Of a stretch of DNA of 64,000 nucleotides, positions 27,330 through 41,720 are shown piece by piece (positions within the stretch are counted from its first letter, which is position 1; each line of letters begins with the position of its first letter). The notes under the pieces are model-generated. The model saw nothing but the letters and a program-made list of their open reading frames with translations. It was not told the DNA's origin and made no database searches. Position numbers and translations under genes: made by a program. The stretch lies in contig CM069880.1 of the NCBI GenBank assembly GCA_036172665.1, forward strand, positions 5,086,501-5,150,500, read 5' to 3'. The stretch comes from Prosopocoilus inquinatus (lineage: Eukaryota > Arthropoda > Insecta > Coleoptera > Lucanidae).

Positions 27330-30300
27330 GCACTCAGCAGAAGCTGGAAATAGTTTTGAACGAAACAACACGTAATAGCATTGTTCCTGTGATGTATCTA
27401 ATCGATCGTTACGTATCTATCATGTTATTTGACGTTACGATGGACTCCAGTAACTCTGATGTGAGATACGAAGTTCTCGCACTCAGCAGAAGCTGGAAAT
27501 AGTTTTGAACGAAACAACACGTATTAGCGTTGTTCCTGTGATGTATCTAATCGATCCTTACTTATCTAATATGTTAATTGACGTTCCAACGGACTCCAGT
27601 AACTCTGATGTGAGTTACGAAGTTCTCGCACTCAGCAGAAGCTGGAAATAGTTTTGAACGAAACAACACGTATTAGCGTTGTTCCTGTGATGTGTCTAAT
27701 CGATCCTTACTTATCTAATATGTTATTTGACGATTCAACGGACTCCAGTAACTCTGATGTGAGATAAGAAGTTCTCGCGCTCAGGAGAAGCTGGAAATAG
27801 TTTTGAACGAAACAACACGTATTAGCATTGTTAATGTGATGTATCTAATCGATTTTTACTTATCTATCATGTTATTTGACGTTACGATGGACTCCAGTAA
27901 CTCTGATGTGAGATACGAAGTTTTCGGACGCAGCGGAAGCTGGAAATAGTTTTGAACGAAATAACACGTATTAGCGTTGTTCCTGTGATGTATCTAATCG
28001 ATCCTTACATATCTAATATGTTATTTGACGGACTCCAGTAACTCTGATGTGAGATACGAAGTTCTCGCACTCAGCAGAAGCTGGAAATAGTTTTGAACGA
28101 AACAACACGTATTAGCATTGTTCCTGTGATGTATCTAATCGATCCTTACTTATCTATCATGTTATTTGACGTTTCGATGGACTCCAGTATCTCTGATGTG
28201 AGATACGAAGTTTTCGGACGCAGCGGAAGCTGGAAATAGTTTTGAACGAAATAACACGTATTAGCGTTGTTCCTGTGATGTATCTAATCGATCCTTACTT
28301 ATCTAATATGTTAATTGACGTTCCAACGGACTCCAGTAACTCTGATGTGAGATACGAAGTTCTCGCACTCAGCAGAAACTGGACATAGTTTTGAACGAAA
28401 CAACACGTATTAGCATTGTTCCTGTGATGTATCTAATCGATCCTTACGTATCTATCATGTTATTTGACGTTACGATGGACTCCAGTAACTCTGATGTGAG
28501 ATACGAAGTTTTCGGACGCAGAGGAAGCAGGAAATAGTTTTGAAAGAAATAACACGTATTAGCGTTGTTCCTGTGATGTATCTAATCGATCCTTACTTAT
28601 CTAATATGTTAATTGACGTTCCAACGGACTCCAGTAACTCTGATGTGAGATACGAAGTTCTCGCACTCAGCAGAAGCTGGAAATAATTTTGAACGAAACA
28701 ACACGTATTAGCGTTGTTCCTGTGATGTATCTAATCGATCCTTACTTATCTAATGTTATTTGACGTTTCAACGGACTCCAGCAACTCTGATGTGAGATAC
28801 GAAGTTCTCGCACTCAGCAGAAGCTGGAAATAGTTTTGAACGAAACAACACGTATTAGCATTGTTCCTGTGATGTATCTAATCGATCCTTACTTATCTAA
28901 TATGTTAATTGACGATTCAACGGACTCCAGTAACTCTGATGTGAGATAAGAAGTTCTCGCACTCAGCAGAAGCTGGAAATAGTTTTGAACGAAACAACAC
29001 GTATTAGCATTGTTCCTGTGATGTATCTAATCGATCGTTACGTATCTATCATGTTATTTGACGTTACGATGGACTCCAGTAACTCTGATGTGAGATACGA
29101 AGTTCTCGCACTCAGCAGAAGCTGGAAATAGTTTTGAACGAAACAACACGTATTAGCGTTGTTCCTGTGATGTATCTAATCGATCCTTACTTATCTAATA
29201 TGTTAATTGACGTTCCAACGGACTCCAGTAACTCTGATGTGAGTTACGAAGTTCTCGCACTCAGCAGAAGCTGGAAATAGTTTTGAACGAAACAACACGT
29301 ATTAGCGTTGTTCCTGTGATGTATCTAATCGATCCTTACTTATCTAATATGTTATTTGACGATTCAACGGACTCCAGTAACTCTGATGTGAGATAAGAAG
29401 TTCTCGAGCTCAGGAGAAGCTGGAAATAGTTTTGAACGAAACAACACGTATTAGCATTGTTAATGTGATGTATCTAATCGATTTTTACTTATCTATCATG
29501 TTATTTGACGTTACGATGGACTCCAGTAACTCTGATGTGAGATACGAAGTTTTCGGACGCAGCGGAAGCTGGAAATAGTTTTGAACGAAATAACACGTAT
29601 TAGCGTTGTTCCTGTGATGTATCTAATCGATCCTTACATATCTAATATGTTATTTGACGGACTCCAGTAACTCTGATGTGAGATACGAAGTTCTCGCACT
29701 CAGCAGAAGCTGGAAATAGTTTTGAACGAAACAACACGTATTAGCATTGTTCCTGTGATGTATCTAATCGATCCTTACTTATCTATCATGTTATTTGACG
29801 TTTCGATGGACTCCAGTATCTCTGATGTGAGATACGAAGTTTTCGGACGCAGCGGAAGCTGGAAATAGTTTTGAACGAAATAACACGTATTAGCGTTGTT
29901 CCTGTGATGTATCTAATCGATCCTTACTTATCTAATATGTTAATTGACGTTCCAACGGACTCCAGTAACTCTGATGTGAGATACGAAGTTCTCGCACTCA
30001 GCAGAAACTGGACATAGTTTTGAACGAAACAACACGTATTAGCATTGTTCCTGTGATGTATCTAATCGATCCTTACGTATCTATCATGTTATTTGACGTT
30101 ACGATGGACTCCAGTAACTCTGATGTGAGATACGAAGTTTTCGGACGCAGAGGAAGCAGGAAATAGTTTTGAAAGAAATAACACGTATTAGCGTTGTTCC
30201 TGTGATGTATCTAATCGATCCTTACTTATCTAATATGTTAATTGACGTTCCAACGGACTCCAGTAACTCTGATGTGAGATACGAAGTTCTCGCACTCAGC

Positions 30301-30519
30301 AGAAGCTGGAAATAATTTTGAACGAAACAACACGTATTAGCGTTGTTCCTGTGATGTATCTAATCGATCCTTACTTATCTAATGTTATTTGACGTTTCAA
30401 CGGACTCCAGCAACTCTGATGTGAGATACGAAGTTCTCGCACTCAGCAGAAGCTGGAAATAGTTTTGAACGAAACAACACGTATTAGCATTGTTCCTGTG
30501 ATGTATCTAATCGATCCTT
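27330..30519 (+). repeat. 1,629-bp higher-order repeat (11-mer), two tandem copies
   Basis: GATAAGAAG lies at 27762 and 29391, and GAGGAAGCAGGAAATAG with TGAAAGAAATAAC at 28521 and 30150. Both are 1,629 bp apart, equal to 11 x 149 minus 10 (one 8-bp and one 2-bp deletion monomer). ATCGATCGTTACG begins both copies. Confidence 0.86.
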
Positions 30520-30920
30520 ACTTATCTATCATGTTATTTGACGTTACGATGGACTCCAGTAACTCTGATGTGAGATACGAAGTTTTCGGACGCAGCGGAA
30601 ACTGGAAATAGTTTTGAACGAAATAACACCTATTAGCGTTGTTCCTGTGATGTATGTAATCGATCCTTACTAATCTAATATGTTAATTGACGTTCCAACG
30701 GACTCCAGTAACTCTGATGTGAGATATGAAGTTCTCGCACTCAGCAGAAGCTGGAAATAGTTTTGAACGAAACAACACGTATTAGCATTGTTCCCGTGAT
30801 GTATCTAATCGATCCTTACTTATCTAATATGTTATTTGACGTTTCAACGGTCTCCAGTAACTCTGATGTGAGATACGAAGTTCTCGCACTCAGCAGAAGC
30901 TGGAAATAGTTTTGAATGAA

Positions 30921-31500
30921 ACAACACGAATTAGCATTGTTCCTGTGATGTATCTAATAGATCCTTACTTATCTATCATGTTATTTGACGTTACGATGGA
31001 CTCCCGTAACTCTGATGTGAGATACGAAGTTTTCGGACGCAGCGGAAGCTGGAAATAGTTTTGACCGAAATAACACGTATTAGCGTTGTTCCTGTGATGT
31101 ATCTAATCGATCCTTACATATCTAATATGTTATTTGACGGACTCCAGTAACTCTGATGTGAGATACGAAGTTCTCGCACTCAGCAGAAGCTGGAAATAGT
31201 TTTGAACGAAACAACACGAATTAGCATTGTTCCTGTGATGTATCTAATAGATCCTTACTTATCTATCATGTTATTTGACGTTACGATGGACTCCCGTAAC
31301 TCTGATGTGAGATACGAAGTTTTCGGACGCAGCGGAAGCTGGAAATAGTTTTGACCGAAATAACACGTATTAGCGTTGTTCCTGTGATGTATCTAATCGA
31401 TCCTTACATATCTAATATGTTATTTGACGGACTCCAGTAACTCTGATGTGAGATACGAAGTTCTCGCACTCAGCAGAAGCTGGAAATAGTTTTGAACGAA
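30921..31500 (+). repeat. 290-bp dimer duplication
   Basis: ACAACACGAATTAGC followed by CTAATAGATCC, CTCCCGTAAC and TGACCGAAAT recurs at 30921 and 31211, 290 bp apart (two monomers minus one 8-bp deletion). Confidence 0.82.
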
Positions 31501-32963
31501 ATAACACGTATTAGCGTTGTTCCTGTGATGTATCTAATCGATCCTTACTTATCTAATATGTTAATTGACGTTCCAACGGACTCCAGTAACTCTGATGTGA
31601 GATACGAAGTTCTCGCACTCAGCAGAAGCTGGAAATAGTTTTGAACGAAACAACACGTATTAGCGTTGTTCCTGTGATGTATCTAATCGATCCTTACTTA
31701 TCTAATATGTTAATTGACGTTCCAACGGACTCCAGTAACTCTGATGTGAGTTACGAAGTTCTCGCACTCAGCAGAAGCTGGAAATAGTTTTGAACGAAAT
31801 AACACGTATTAGCGTTGTTCCTGTGATGTATCTAATCGATCCTTACTTATCTAATATGTTATTTGACGATTCAACGGACTCCAGTAACTCTGATGTGAGA
31901 TAAGAAGTTCTCGCGCTCAGGAGAAGCTGGAAATAGTTTTGAACGAAACAACACGTATTAGCATTGTTAATGTGATGTATCTAATCGATTTTTACTTATC
32001 TATCATGTTATTTGACGATACGATGGACTCCAGTAACTCTGATGTGAGATACGAAGTTTTCGGACGCAACGGAAGCTGGAAATAGTTTTGAACGAAATAA
32101 CACGTATTAGCGTTGTTCCTGTGATGTATCTAATCGATCCTTACATATCTAATATGTTATTTGACGGACTCCAGTAACTCTGATGTGAGATACGAAGTTC
32201 TCGCACTCAGCAGAAGCTGGAAATAGTTTTGAACGAAATAACACGTATTAGCGTTGTTCCTGTGATGTATCTAATCGATCCTTACTTATCTAATATGTTA
32301 ATTGACGTTCCAACGGACTCCAGTAACTCTGATGTGAGATACGAAGTTCTCGCACTCAGCAGAAGCTGGAAATAGTTTTGAACGAAACAACACGTATTAG
32401 CGTTGTTCCTGTGATGTATCTAATCGATCCTTACTTATCTAATATGTTAATTGACGTTCCAACGGACTCCAGTAACTCTGATGTGAGTTACGAAGTTCTC
32501 GCACTCAGCAGAAGCTGGAAATAGTTTTGAACGAAATAACACGTATTAGCGTTGTTCCTGTGATGTATCTAATCGATCCTTACTTATCTAATATGTTATT
32601 TGACGATTCAACGGACTCCAGTAACTCTGATGTGAGATAAGAAGTTCTCGCGCTCAGGAGAAGCTGGAAATAGTTTTGAACGAAACAACACGTATTAGCA
32701 TTGTTAATGTGATGTATCTAATCGATTTTTACTTATCTATCATGTTATTTGACGTTACGATGGACTCCAGTAACTCTGATGTGAGATACGAAGTTTTCGG
32801 ACGCAGCGGAAGCTGGAAATAGTTTTGAACGAAATAACACGTATTAGCGTTGTTCCTGTGATGTATCTAATCGATCCTTACATATCTAATATGTTATTTG
32901 ACGGACTCCAGTAACTCTGATGTGAGATACGAAGTTCTCGCACTCAGCAGAAGCTGGAAATAG
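31490..32963 (+). repeat. 737-bp higher-order repeat (5-mer), two tandem copies
   Basis: GATAAGAAG before CTCAGGAGAAG lies at 31898 and 32635. The 737-bp spacing equals 5 x 149 minus one 8-bp deletion. The copies are almost identical; copy one has the private changes GACGATACG and CGCAACGG. Confidence 0.86.
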
Positions 32964-33659
32964 TTTTGAACGAAACAACACGTATTAGCATTGTTCCTGT
33001 GATGTATCTAATCGATCCTTACTTATCTATCATGTTATTTGACGTTTCGATGGACTCCAGTATCTCTGATGTGAGATACGAAGTTTTCGGACGCAGCGGA
33101 AGCTGGAAATAGTTTTGAACGAAATAACACGTATTAGCGTTGTTCCTGTGATGTATCTAATCGATCCTTACTTATCTAATATGTTAATTGACGTTCCAAC
33201 GGACTCCAGTAACTCTGATGTGAGATACGAAGTTCTCGCACTCAGCAGAAACTGGACATAGTTTTGAACGAAACAACACGTATTAGCATTGTTCCTGTGA
33301 TGTATCTAATCGATCCTTACGTATCTATCATGTTATTTGACGTTACGATGGACTCCAGTAACTCTGATGTGAGATACGAAGTTTTCGGACGCAGAGGAAG
33401 CTGGAAATAGTTTTGAAAGAAATAACACGTATTAGCGTTGTTCCTGTGATGTATCTAATCGATCCTTACTTATCTAATATGTTAATTGACGTTCCAACGG
33501 ACTCCAGTAACTCTGATGTGAGATACGAAGTTCTCGCACTCAGCAGAAGCTGGAAATAGTTTTGAACGAAACAACACGTATTAGCGTTGTTCCTGTGATG
33601 TATCTAATCGATCCTTACTTATCTAATGTTATTTGACGTTTCAACGGACTCCAGCAACT

Positions 33660-35140
33660 CTGATGTGAGATGCGAAGTTCTCGCACTCAGCAGAAGCTGG
33701 AAATAGTTTTGAACGAAATAACACGTATTAGCGTTGTTCCTGTGATGTATCTAATCGATCCTTACTTATCTAATATGTTAATTGACGTTCCAACGGACTC
33801 CAGTAACTCTGATGTGAGACACGAATTTCTCGCACTCAGCAGAGGCTGGAAATAGTTTTGAACGAAACAACACGTATTAGCATTGTTCCTGTGATGTATC
33901 TAATCGATCCTTACGTATCTATCATGTTATTTGACGTTACGATGGACTCCAGTAACTCTGATGTGAGATACGAAGTTTTCGGAGGCAGCGGAAGCTGGAA
34001 ATAGTTTTGAACGAAATAACACGTATTAGCGATGTTCCTGTGATGTATCTAATCGATCCTTACTTATCTAATATGTTAATTGACGTTCCAACGGACTCCA
34101 GTAACTCTGATGTGAGATAAGAAGCTCTCGCACTCAGCAGAAGCTGGAAATAGTTTTGAACGAAACAACACGTATTAGCGTTGTTCCTGTGATGTATCTA
34201 ATCGATCCTTACTTATCTAATATGTTATTTGACGTTTCAACGGACTCCAGTAACTCTGATGTGAGATACGAATTTCTCGCACTCAGCAGAAGCTGGAAAT
34301 AGTTTTGAACGAAACAACACGTATTAGCATTGTTCCTGTGATGTATCTAATCGATCCTTACATATCTATCATGTTATTTGACATTACGATGGACTCCAGT
34401 AACTCTGATGTGAGATACGAAGTTTTCGGACGCAGCGGAAGCTGGAAATAGTTTTGAACGAAATAACACGTATTAGCGTTGTTCCTGTGATGTATCTAAT
34501 CGATCCTTACTTATCTAATATGCTAATTGACGTTCCAACGGACTCCAGTAACTCTGATGTGAGATAAGAAGTTCTCGCGCTCAGGAGAAGCTGGAAATAG
34601 TTTTGAACGAAACAACACGTATTAGCATTGTTAATGTGATGTATCTAATCGATTTTTACTTATCTATCATGTTATTTGACGTTACGATGGACTCCAGTAT
34701 CTCTGATGTGAGATACGAAGTTTTCGGACGCAGCGGAAGCTGGAAATAGTTTTGAACGATATAACACGTATTTGCGTTGTTCCTGTGATGTATCTAATCG
34801 ATCCTTACTTATCTAATATGTTATTTGACGTTTCAACGAACTCCAGTAACTCTGATGTGAGATACGTAGTTCTCGCACTCAGCAGAAGCTGGAAATAGTT
34901 TTGAACGAAACAACACGTATTAGCATTGTTCCTGTGATGTATCTAATCGATCCTTACTTATCTATCATGTTATTTGACATTACGATAACCTCCAGTATCT
35001 CTGATGTGAGATAAGAAGTTTTCGGACGCAGCGGAAGCTGGAAATAGTTTTGAACGAAATAACACGTATTAGCGTTGCTCCTGTGATGTATATAATCGAT
35101 CCTTACTTATCTAATATGTTAATTGACGTTCCAACGGACT
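33660..35140 (+). repeat. Satellite segment duplicated at 36781-38261 (offset 3,121 bp)
   Basis: GTGAGATGCG (near 33666 and 36787), GACACGAATTTC with CAGAGGCTGG, and GATAAGAAG (34562 and 37683) recur at a 3,121-bp offset. This equals 21 x 149 minus one 8-bp deletion. The identity ends near 35140. Confidence 0.8.
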
Positions 35141-35659
35141 CCAATAACTCTGATGTGAGATACGAAGTTCTCGCACTCAGCAGAAGCGGGAAATAATTTT
35201 GAACGAAACAACACGTATTAGCATTGTTCCTGTGATGTGTCTAATCGATCCTTACGTATCTATCATGTTATTTGACGTTACGATGCACTCCAGTATCTCT
35301 GATGTGAGATACGAAGTTTTCGGACACAGCGGAAGCTGGAAATAGTTTTGAACGAAATAACACGTATTAGCGTTGTTCCTGTGATGTATCTAATCGATCC
35401 TTACTTATCTAATATGTTAATTGACGTTCCAACGGACTCCAGTAAGTCTGATGTGAGACACGAAGTTCTCGCACTCAGCAGAAGCTGTAAATAGTTTTGA
35501 ACGAAACAACACGTAATAGCATTGTTCCTGTGATGTATCTAATCGATCGTTACGTATCTATCATGTTATTTGACGTTACGATGGACTCCAGTAACTCTGA
35601 TGTGAGATACGAAGTTTTCGGACGCAGCGGAAGCTGGAAATAGTTTTGAACGAAATGAC

Positions 35660-36585
35660 ACGTATTAGCGTTGTTCCTGTGATGTATCTAATCGATCCTT
35701 ACTTATCTAATATGTTATTTGACGATTCAACGGACTCCAGTAACTCTGATGTGAGATAAGAAGTTCTCGCGCTCAGGAGAAGCTGGAAATAGTTTTGAAC
35801 GAAACAACACGTATTAGCATTGTTAATGTGATGTATCTAATCGATTTTTACTTATCTATCATGTTATTTGACGTTACGATGGACTCCGGTAACTCTGATG
35901 TGAGATACGAAGTTTTCGGACGCAGCGGAAGCTGGAAATAGTTTTGAACGAAATAACACGTATTAGCGTTGTTCCTGTGATGTATCTAATCGATCCTTAC
36001 ATATCTAATATGTTATTTGACGGACTCCAGTAACTCTGATGTGAGATACGAAGTTCTCGCACTCAGCAGAAGCTGGAAATAGTTTTGAACGAAACAACAC
36101 GTATTAGCATTGTTCCTGTGATGTATCTAATCGATCCTTACTTATCTATCATGTTATTTGACGTTGCGATAACCTCCAGTATCTCTGATGTGAGATACGA
36201 AGTTTTCGGACGCAGCGGAAGCTGGAAATAGTTTTGAACGAAATAACACGTATTAGCGTTGCTCCTGTGATGTATATAATCGATCCTTACTTATCTAATA
36301 TGTTAATTGACGTTCCAACGGACTCCAGTAACTCTGATGTGAGATACGAAGTTCTCGCACTCAGCAGAAGCTGGAAATAGTTTTGAACGAAACAACACGT
36401 ATTAGCATTCTTCCTGTGATGTATCTAATCGATCCTTACGTATCTATCATGTTATTTGACGTTACGATGGACTCCAGTAACTCTGATGTGAGATACGAAG
36501 TTTTCGGACGCAGCGGAAGCTGGAAATAGTTTTGAACGAAATGACACGTATTAGCGTTGTTCCTGTGATGTATCTAATCGATCCT
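35660..36585 (+). repeat. Satellite segment duplicated at 40420-41345 (offset 4,760 bp)
   Basis: GATAAGAAG lies at 35754 and 40514 and the rare ATTAGCATTCTTCC at 36401 and 41161, both 4,760 bp apart, with the same monomers between. Confidence 0.76.
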
Positions 36586-36780
36586 TACTTATCTAATATG
36601 TTAATTGACGTTCCAACGGACTCCAGTAACTCTGATGTGAGATACGAAGTTTTCGGAAGCAGCGGAAGCTGGAAATAGTTTTGAACGAAATAACACGTAT
36701 TAGCGTTGTTCCTGTGATGTATCTATTCGATCCTTACTTATCTAATATGTTAATTGACGTTCCAACGGACTCCAGTATCT

Positions 36781-38261
36781 CTGATGTGAGATGCGAAGTT
36801 CTCGCACTCAGCAGAAGCTGGAAATAGTTTTGAACGAAATAACACGTATTAGCGTTGTTCCTGTGATGTATCTAATCGATCCTTACTTATCTAATATGTT
36901 AATTGACGTTCCAACGGACTCCAGTAACTCTGATGTGAGACACGAATTTCTCGCACTCAGCAGAGGCTGGAAATAGTTTTGAACGAAACAACACGTATTA
37001 GCATTGTTCCTGTGATGTATCTAATCGATCCTTACGTATCTATCATGTTATTTGACGTTACGATGGACTCCAGTAACTCTGATGTGAGATACGAAGTTTT
37101 CGGACGCAGCGGAAGCTGGAAATAGTTTTGAACGAAATAACACGTATTAGCGTTGTTCCTGTGATGTATCTAATCGATCCTTACTTATCTAATATGTTAA
37201 TTGACGTTCCAACGGACTCCAGTAACTCTGATGTGAGATAAGAAGTTCTCGCACTCAGCAGAAGCTGGAAATAGTTTTGAACGAAACAACACGTATTAGC
37301 GTTGTTCCTGTGATGTATCTAGTCGATCCTTACTTATCTAATATGTTATTTGACGTTTCAACGGACTCCAGTAACTCTGATGTGAGATACGAATTTCTCG
37401 CATTCAGCAGAAGCTGGAAATAGTTTTGAACGAAACAACACGTATTAGCATTGTTCCTGTGATGTATCTAATCGATCCTTACGTATCTATCATGTTATTT
37501 GACATTACGATGGACTCCAGTAACTCTGATGTGAGATAAGAAGTTTTCGGACGCAGCGGAAGCTGGAAATAGTTTTGAACGAAATAACACGTATTAGCGT
37601 TGTTCCTGTGATGTATCTAATCGATCCTTACTTATCTAATATGTTAATTGACGTTCCAACGGACTCCAGTAACTCTGATGTGAGATAAGAAGTTCTCGCG
37701 CTCAGGAGAAGCTGGAAATAGTTTTGAACGAAACAACACGTATTAGCATTGTTAATGTGATGTATCTAATCGATTTTTACTTATCTATCATGTTATTTGA
37801 CGTTACGATGGACTCCAGTAACTCTGATGTGAGATACGAAGTTTTCGGACGCAGCGGAAGCTGGAAATAGTTTTGAACGATATAACACGTATTTGCGTTG
37901 TTCCTGTGATGTATCTAATCGATCCTTACTTATCTAATATGTTATTTGACGTTTCAACGAACTCCAGTAACTCTGATGTGAGATACGTAGTTCTCGCACT
38001 CAGCAGAAGCTGGAAATAGTTTTGAACGAAACAACACGTATTAGCATTGTTCCTGTGATGTATCTAATCGATCCTTACTTATCTATCATGTTATTTGACA
38101 TTACGATAACCTCCAGTATCTCTGATGTGAGATACGAAGTTTTCGGACGCAGCGGAAGCTGGAAATAGTTTTGAACGAAATAACACGTATTAGCGTTGCT
38201 CCTGTGATGTATATAATCGATTCTTACTTATCTAATATGTTAATTGACGTTCCAACGGACT
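36781..38261 (+). repeat. Second copy of the segment at 33660-35140
   Basis: It carries the same ordered variants as its partner, including the TATATAATCG monomer at the end. After about 38261 the monomer order changes (AAGTCTGATGTGAGACACG follows immediately). Confidence 0.8.
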
Positions 38262-39419
38262 CCAGTAAGTCTGATGTGAGACACGAAGTTCTCGCACTCA
38301 GCAGAAGCTGGAAATAGTTTTGAACGAAACAACACGTAATAGCATTGTTCCTGTGATGTATCTAATCGATCGTTACGTATCTATCATGTTATTTGACGTT
38401 ACGATGGACTCCAGTAACTCTGATGTGAGATACGAAGTTCTCGCACTCAGCAGAAGCTGGAAATAGTTTTGAACGAAACAACACGTATTAGCGTTGTTCC
38501 TGTGATGTATCTAATCGATCCTTACTTATCTAATATGTTAATTGACGTTCCAACGGACTCCAGTAACTCTGATGTGAGTTACGAAGTTCTCGCACTCAGC
38601 AGAAGCTGGAAATAGTTTTGAACGAAACAACACGTATTAGCGTTGTTCCTGTGATGTATCTAATCGATCCTTACTTATCTAATATGTTAATTGACGTTCC
38701 AACGGACTCCAGTAACTCTGATGTGAGATAAGAAGTTCTCGCGCTCAGGAGAAGCTGGAAATAGTTTTGAACGAAACAACACGTATTAGCATTGTTAATG
38801 TGATGTATCTAATCGATTTTTACTTATCTATCATGTTATTTGACGTTACGATGGACTCCAGTAACTCTGATGTGAGATACGAAGTTTTCGGACGCAGCGG
38901 AAGCTGGAAATAGTTTTGAACGATATAACACGTATTTGCGTTGTTCCTGTGATGTATCTAATCGATCCTTACTTATCTAATATGTTATTTGACGTTTCAG
39001 CGAACTCCAGTAACTCTGATGTGAGATACGTAGTTCTCGCACTCAGCAGAAGCTGGAAATAGTTTTGAACGAAACAACACGTATTAGCATTGTTCCTGTG
39101 ATGTATCTAATCGATCCTTACTTATCTATAATGTTATTTGACATTACGATAACCTCCAGTATCTCTGATGTGAGATACGAAGTTTTCGGACGCAGCGGAA
39201 GCTGGAAATAGTTTTGAACGAAATAACACGTATTAGCGTTGCTCCTGTGATGTATATAATCGATCCTTACTTATCTAATATGTTAATTGACGTTCCAACG
39301 GACTCCAGTAACTCTGATGTGAGATACGAAGTTCTCGCACTCAGCAGAAGCTGGAAATAATTTTGAACGAAACAACACGTATTAGCATTGTTCCTGTGAT
39401 GTATCTAATCGATCCTTAC

Positions 39420-40220
39420 GTATCTATCATGTTATATGACGTTACGATGCACTCCAGTATCTCTGATGTGAGATACGAAGTTTTCGGACACAGCGGAAGC
39501 TGGAAATAGTTTTGAACGAAATAATACGTATTAGCGTTGTTCCTGTGATGTATCTAATCGATCCTTACTTATCTAGTATGTTAATTGACGTTCCAACGGA
39601 CTCCAGTAAGTCTGATGTGAGACACGAAGTTCTCGCACTCAGCAGAAGCTGGAAATAGTTTTGAACGAAACAACACGTAATAGCATTGTTCCTGTGATGT
39701 ATCTAATCGATCCTTACGTATCTATCATGTTATTTGACGTTACGATGCACTCCAGTATCTCTGATGTGAGATACGAAGTTTTCGGACACAGCGGAAGCTG
39801 GAAATAGTTTTGAACGAAATAACACGTATTAGCGTTGTTCCTGTGATGTATCTAATCGATCCTTACTTATCTAGTATGTTAATTGACGTTCCAACGGACT
39901 CCAGTACGTCTGATGTGAGACACGAAGTTCTCGCACTCAGCAGAAGCTGGAAATAGTTTTGAACGAAACAACACGTATTAGCATTGTTCCTGTGATGTAT
40001 CTAATCGATCCTTACGTATCTATCATGTTATTTGACGTTACGATGCACTCCAGTATCTCTGATGTGAGATACGAAGTTTTCGGACACAGCGGAAGCTGGA
40101 AATAGTTTTGAACGAAATAACACGTATTAGCGTTGTTCCTGTGATGTATCTAATCGATCCTTACTTATCTAGTATGTTAATTGACGTTCCAACGGACTCC
40201 AGTATCTCTGATGTGAGATA
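39420..40220 (+). repeat. 298-bp dimer amplified about three times
   Basis: ATCTAGTATG recurs at 39571, 39869 and 40167, exactly 298 bp apart, each preceded by GATGCACTCCAGTATC and GGACACAGCGG. These variants otherwise appear singly, so this is a recent local dimer expansion. Confidence 0.85.
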
Positions 40221-40419
40221 CGAAGTTCTCGCACTCAGCAGAAGCTGGAAATAGTTTTGAACGAAACAACACGTATTAGCGTTGTTCCTGTGATGTATCT
40301 AATCGATCCTTACTTATATAATATGTTAATTGACGTTCCAACGGACTCCAGTAACTCTGATGTGAGTTACGAAGTTCTCGCACTCAGCAGAAGCTGGAAA
40401 TAGTTTTGAACGAAACAAC

Positions 40420-41345
40420 ACGTATTAGCGTTGTTCCTGTGATGTATCTAATCGATCCTTACTTATCTAATATGTTATTTGACGATTCAACGGACTCCAG
40501 TAACTCTGATGTGAGATAAGAAGTTCTCGCGCTCAGGAGAAGCTGGAAATAGTTTTGAACGAAACAACACGTATTAGCATTGTTAATGTGATGTATCTAA
40601 TCGATTTTTACTTATCTATCATGTTATTTGACGTTACGATGGACTCCAGTAACTCTGATGTGAGATACGAAGTTTTCGGACGCAGCGGAAGCTGGAAATA
40701 GTTTTGAACGAAATAACACGTATTAGCGTTGTTCCTGTGATGTATCTAATCGATCCTTACATATCTAATATGTTATTTGACGGACTCCAGTAACTCTGAT
40801 GTGAGATACGAAGTTCTCGCACTCAGCAGAAGCTGGAAATAGTTTTGAACGAAACAACACGTATTAGCATTGTTCCTGTGATGTATCTAATCGATCCTTA
40901 CTTATCTATCATGTTATTTGACGTTACGATAACCTCCAGTATCTCTGATGTGAGATACGAAGTTTTCGGACGCAGCGGAAGCTGGAAATAGTTTTGAACG
41001 AAATAACACGTATTAGCGTTGCTCCTGTGATGTATATAATCGATCCTTACTTATCTAATATGTTAATTGACGTTCCAACGGACTCCAGTAACTCTGATGT
41101 GAGATACGAAGTTCTCGCACTCAGCAGAAGCTGGAAATAGTTTTGAACGAAACAACACGTATTAGCATTCTTCCTGTGATGTATCTAATCGATCCTTACG
41201 TATCTATCATGTTATTTGACGTTACGATGGACTCCAGTAACTCTGATGTGAGATACGAAGTTTTCGGAGGCAGCGGAAGCTGGAAATAGTTTTGAACGAA
41301 ATAACACGTATTAGCGTTGTTCCTGTGATGTATCTAATCGATCCT
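40420..41345 (+). repeat. Second copy of the segment at 35660-36585
   Basis: It is the downstream partner. It retains ATTAGCATTCTTCC and the TATATAATCG monomer, with a few private single-base changes such as GGAGGCAGCGG near 41270. Confidence 0.76.
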
Positions 41346-41720
41346 TACATATCTAATATGTTATTTGACGGACTCCAGTAACTCTGATGTGAGATACGAA
41401 GTTCTCGCACTCTGCAGAAGCTGGAAATAGTTTTGAACGAAACAACACGTATTAGCATTGTTCCTGTGATGTATCTAATCGATCCTTACTTATCTAATAT
41501 GTTAATTGACGTTCCAACGGACTCCAGTAACTCTGATGTGAGATAAGAAGTTCTCGCACTCAGCAGAAGCTGGAAATAGTTTTGAACGAAACAACACGTA
41601 TTAGCATTGTTCCTGTGATGTATCTAATCGATCCTTACATATCTAATATGTTATTTGACGGACTCCAGTAACTCTGATGTGAGATACGAAGTTCTCGCAC
41701 TCTGCAGAAGCTGGAAATAG
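41340..41720 (+). repeat. 290-bp dimer duplication with TCTGCAGAAG variant
   Basis: TCTGCAGAAG, which creates a PstI-type CTGCAG, lies at 41411 and 41701, 290 bp apart. Each follows a 141-bp monomer. A third copy near 42593 belongs to the next block. Confidence 0.78.
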
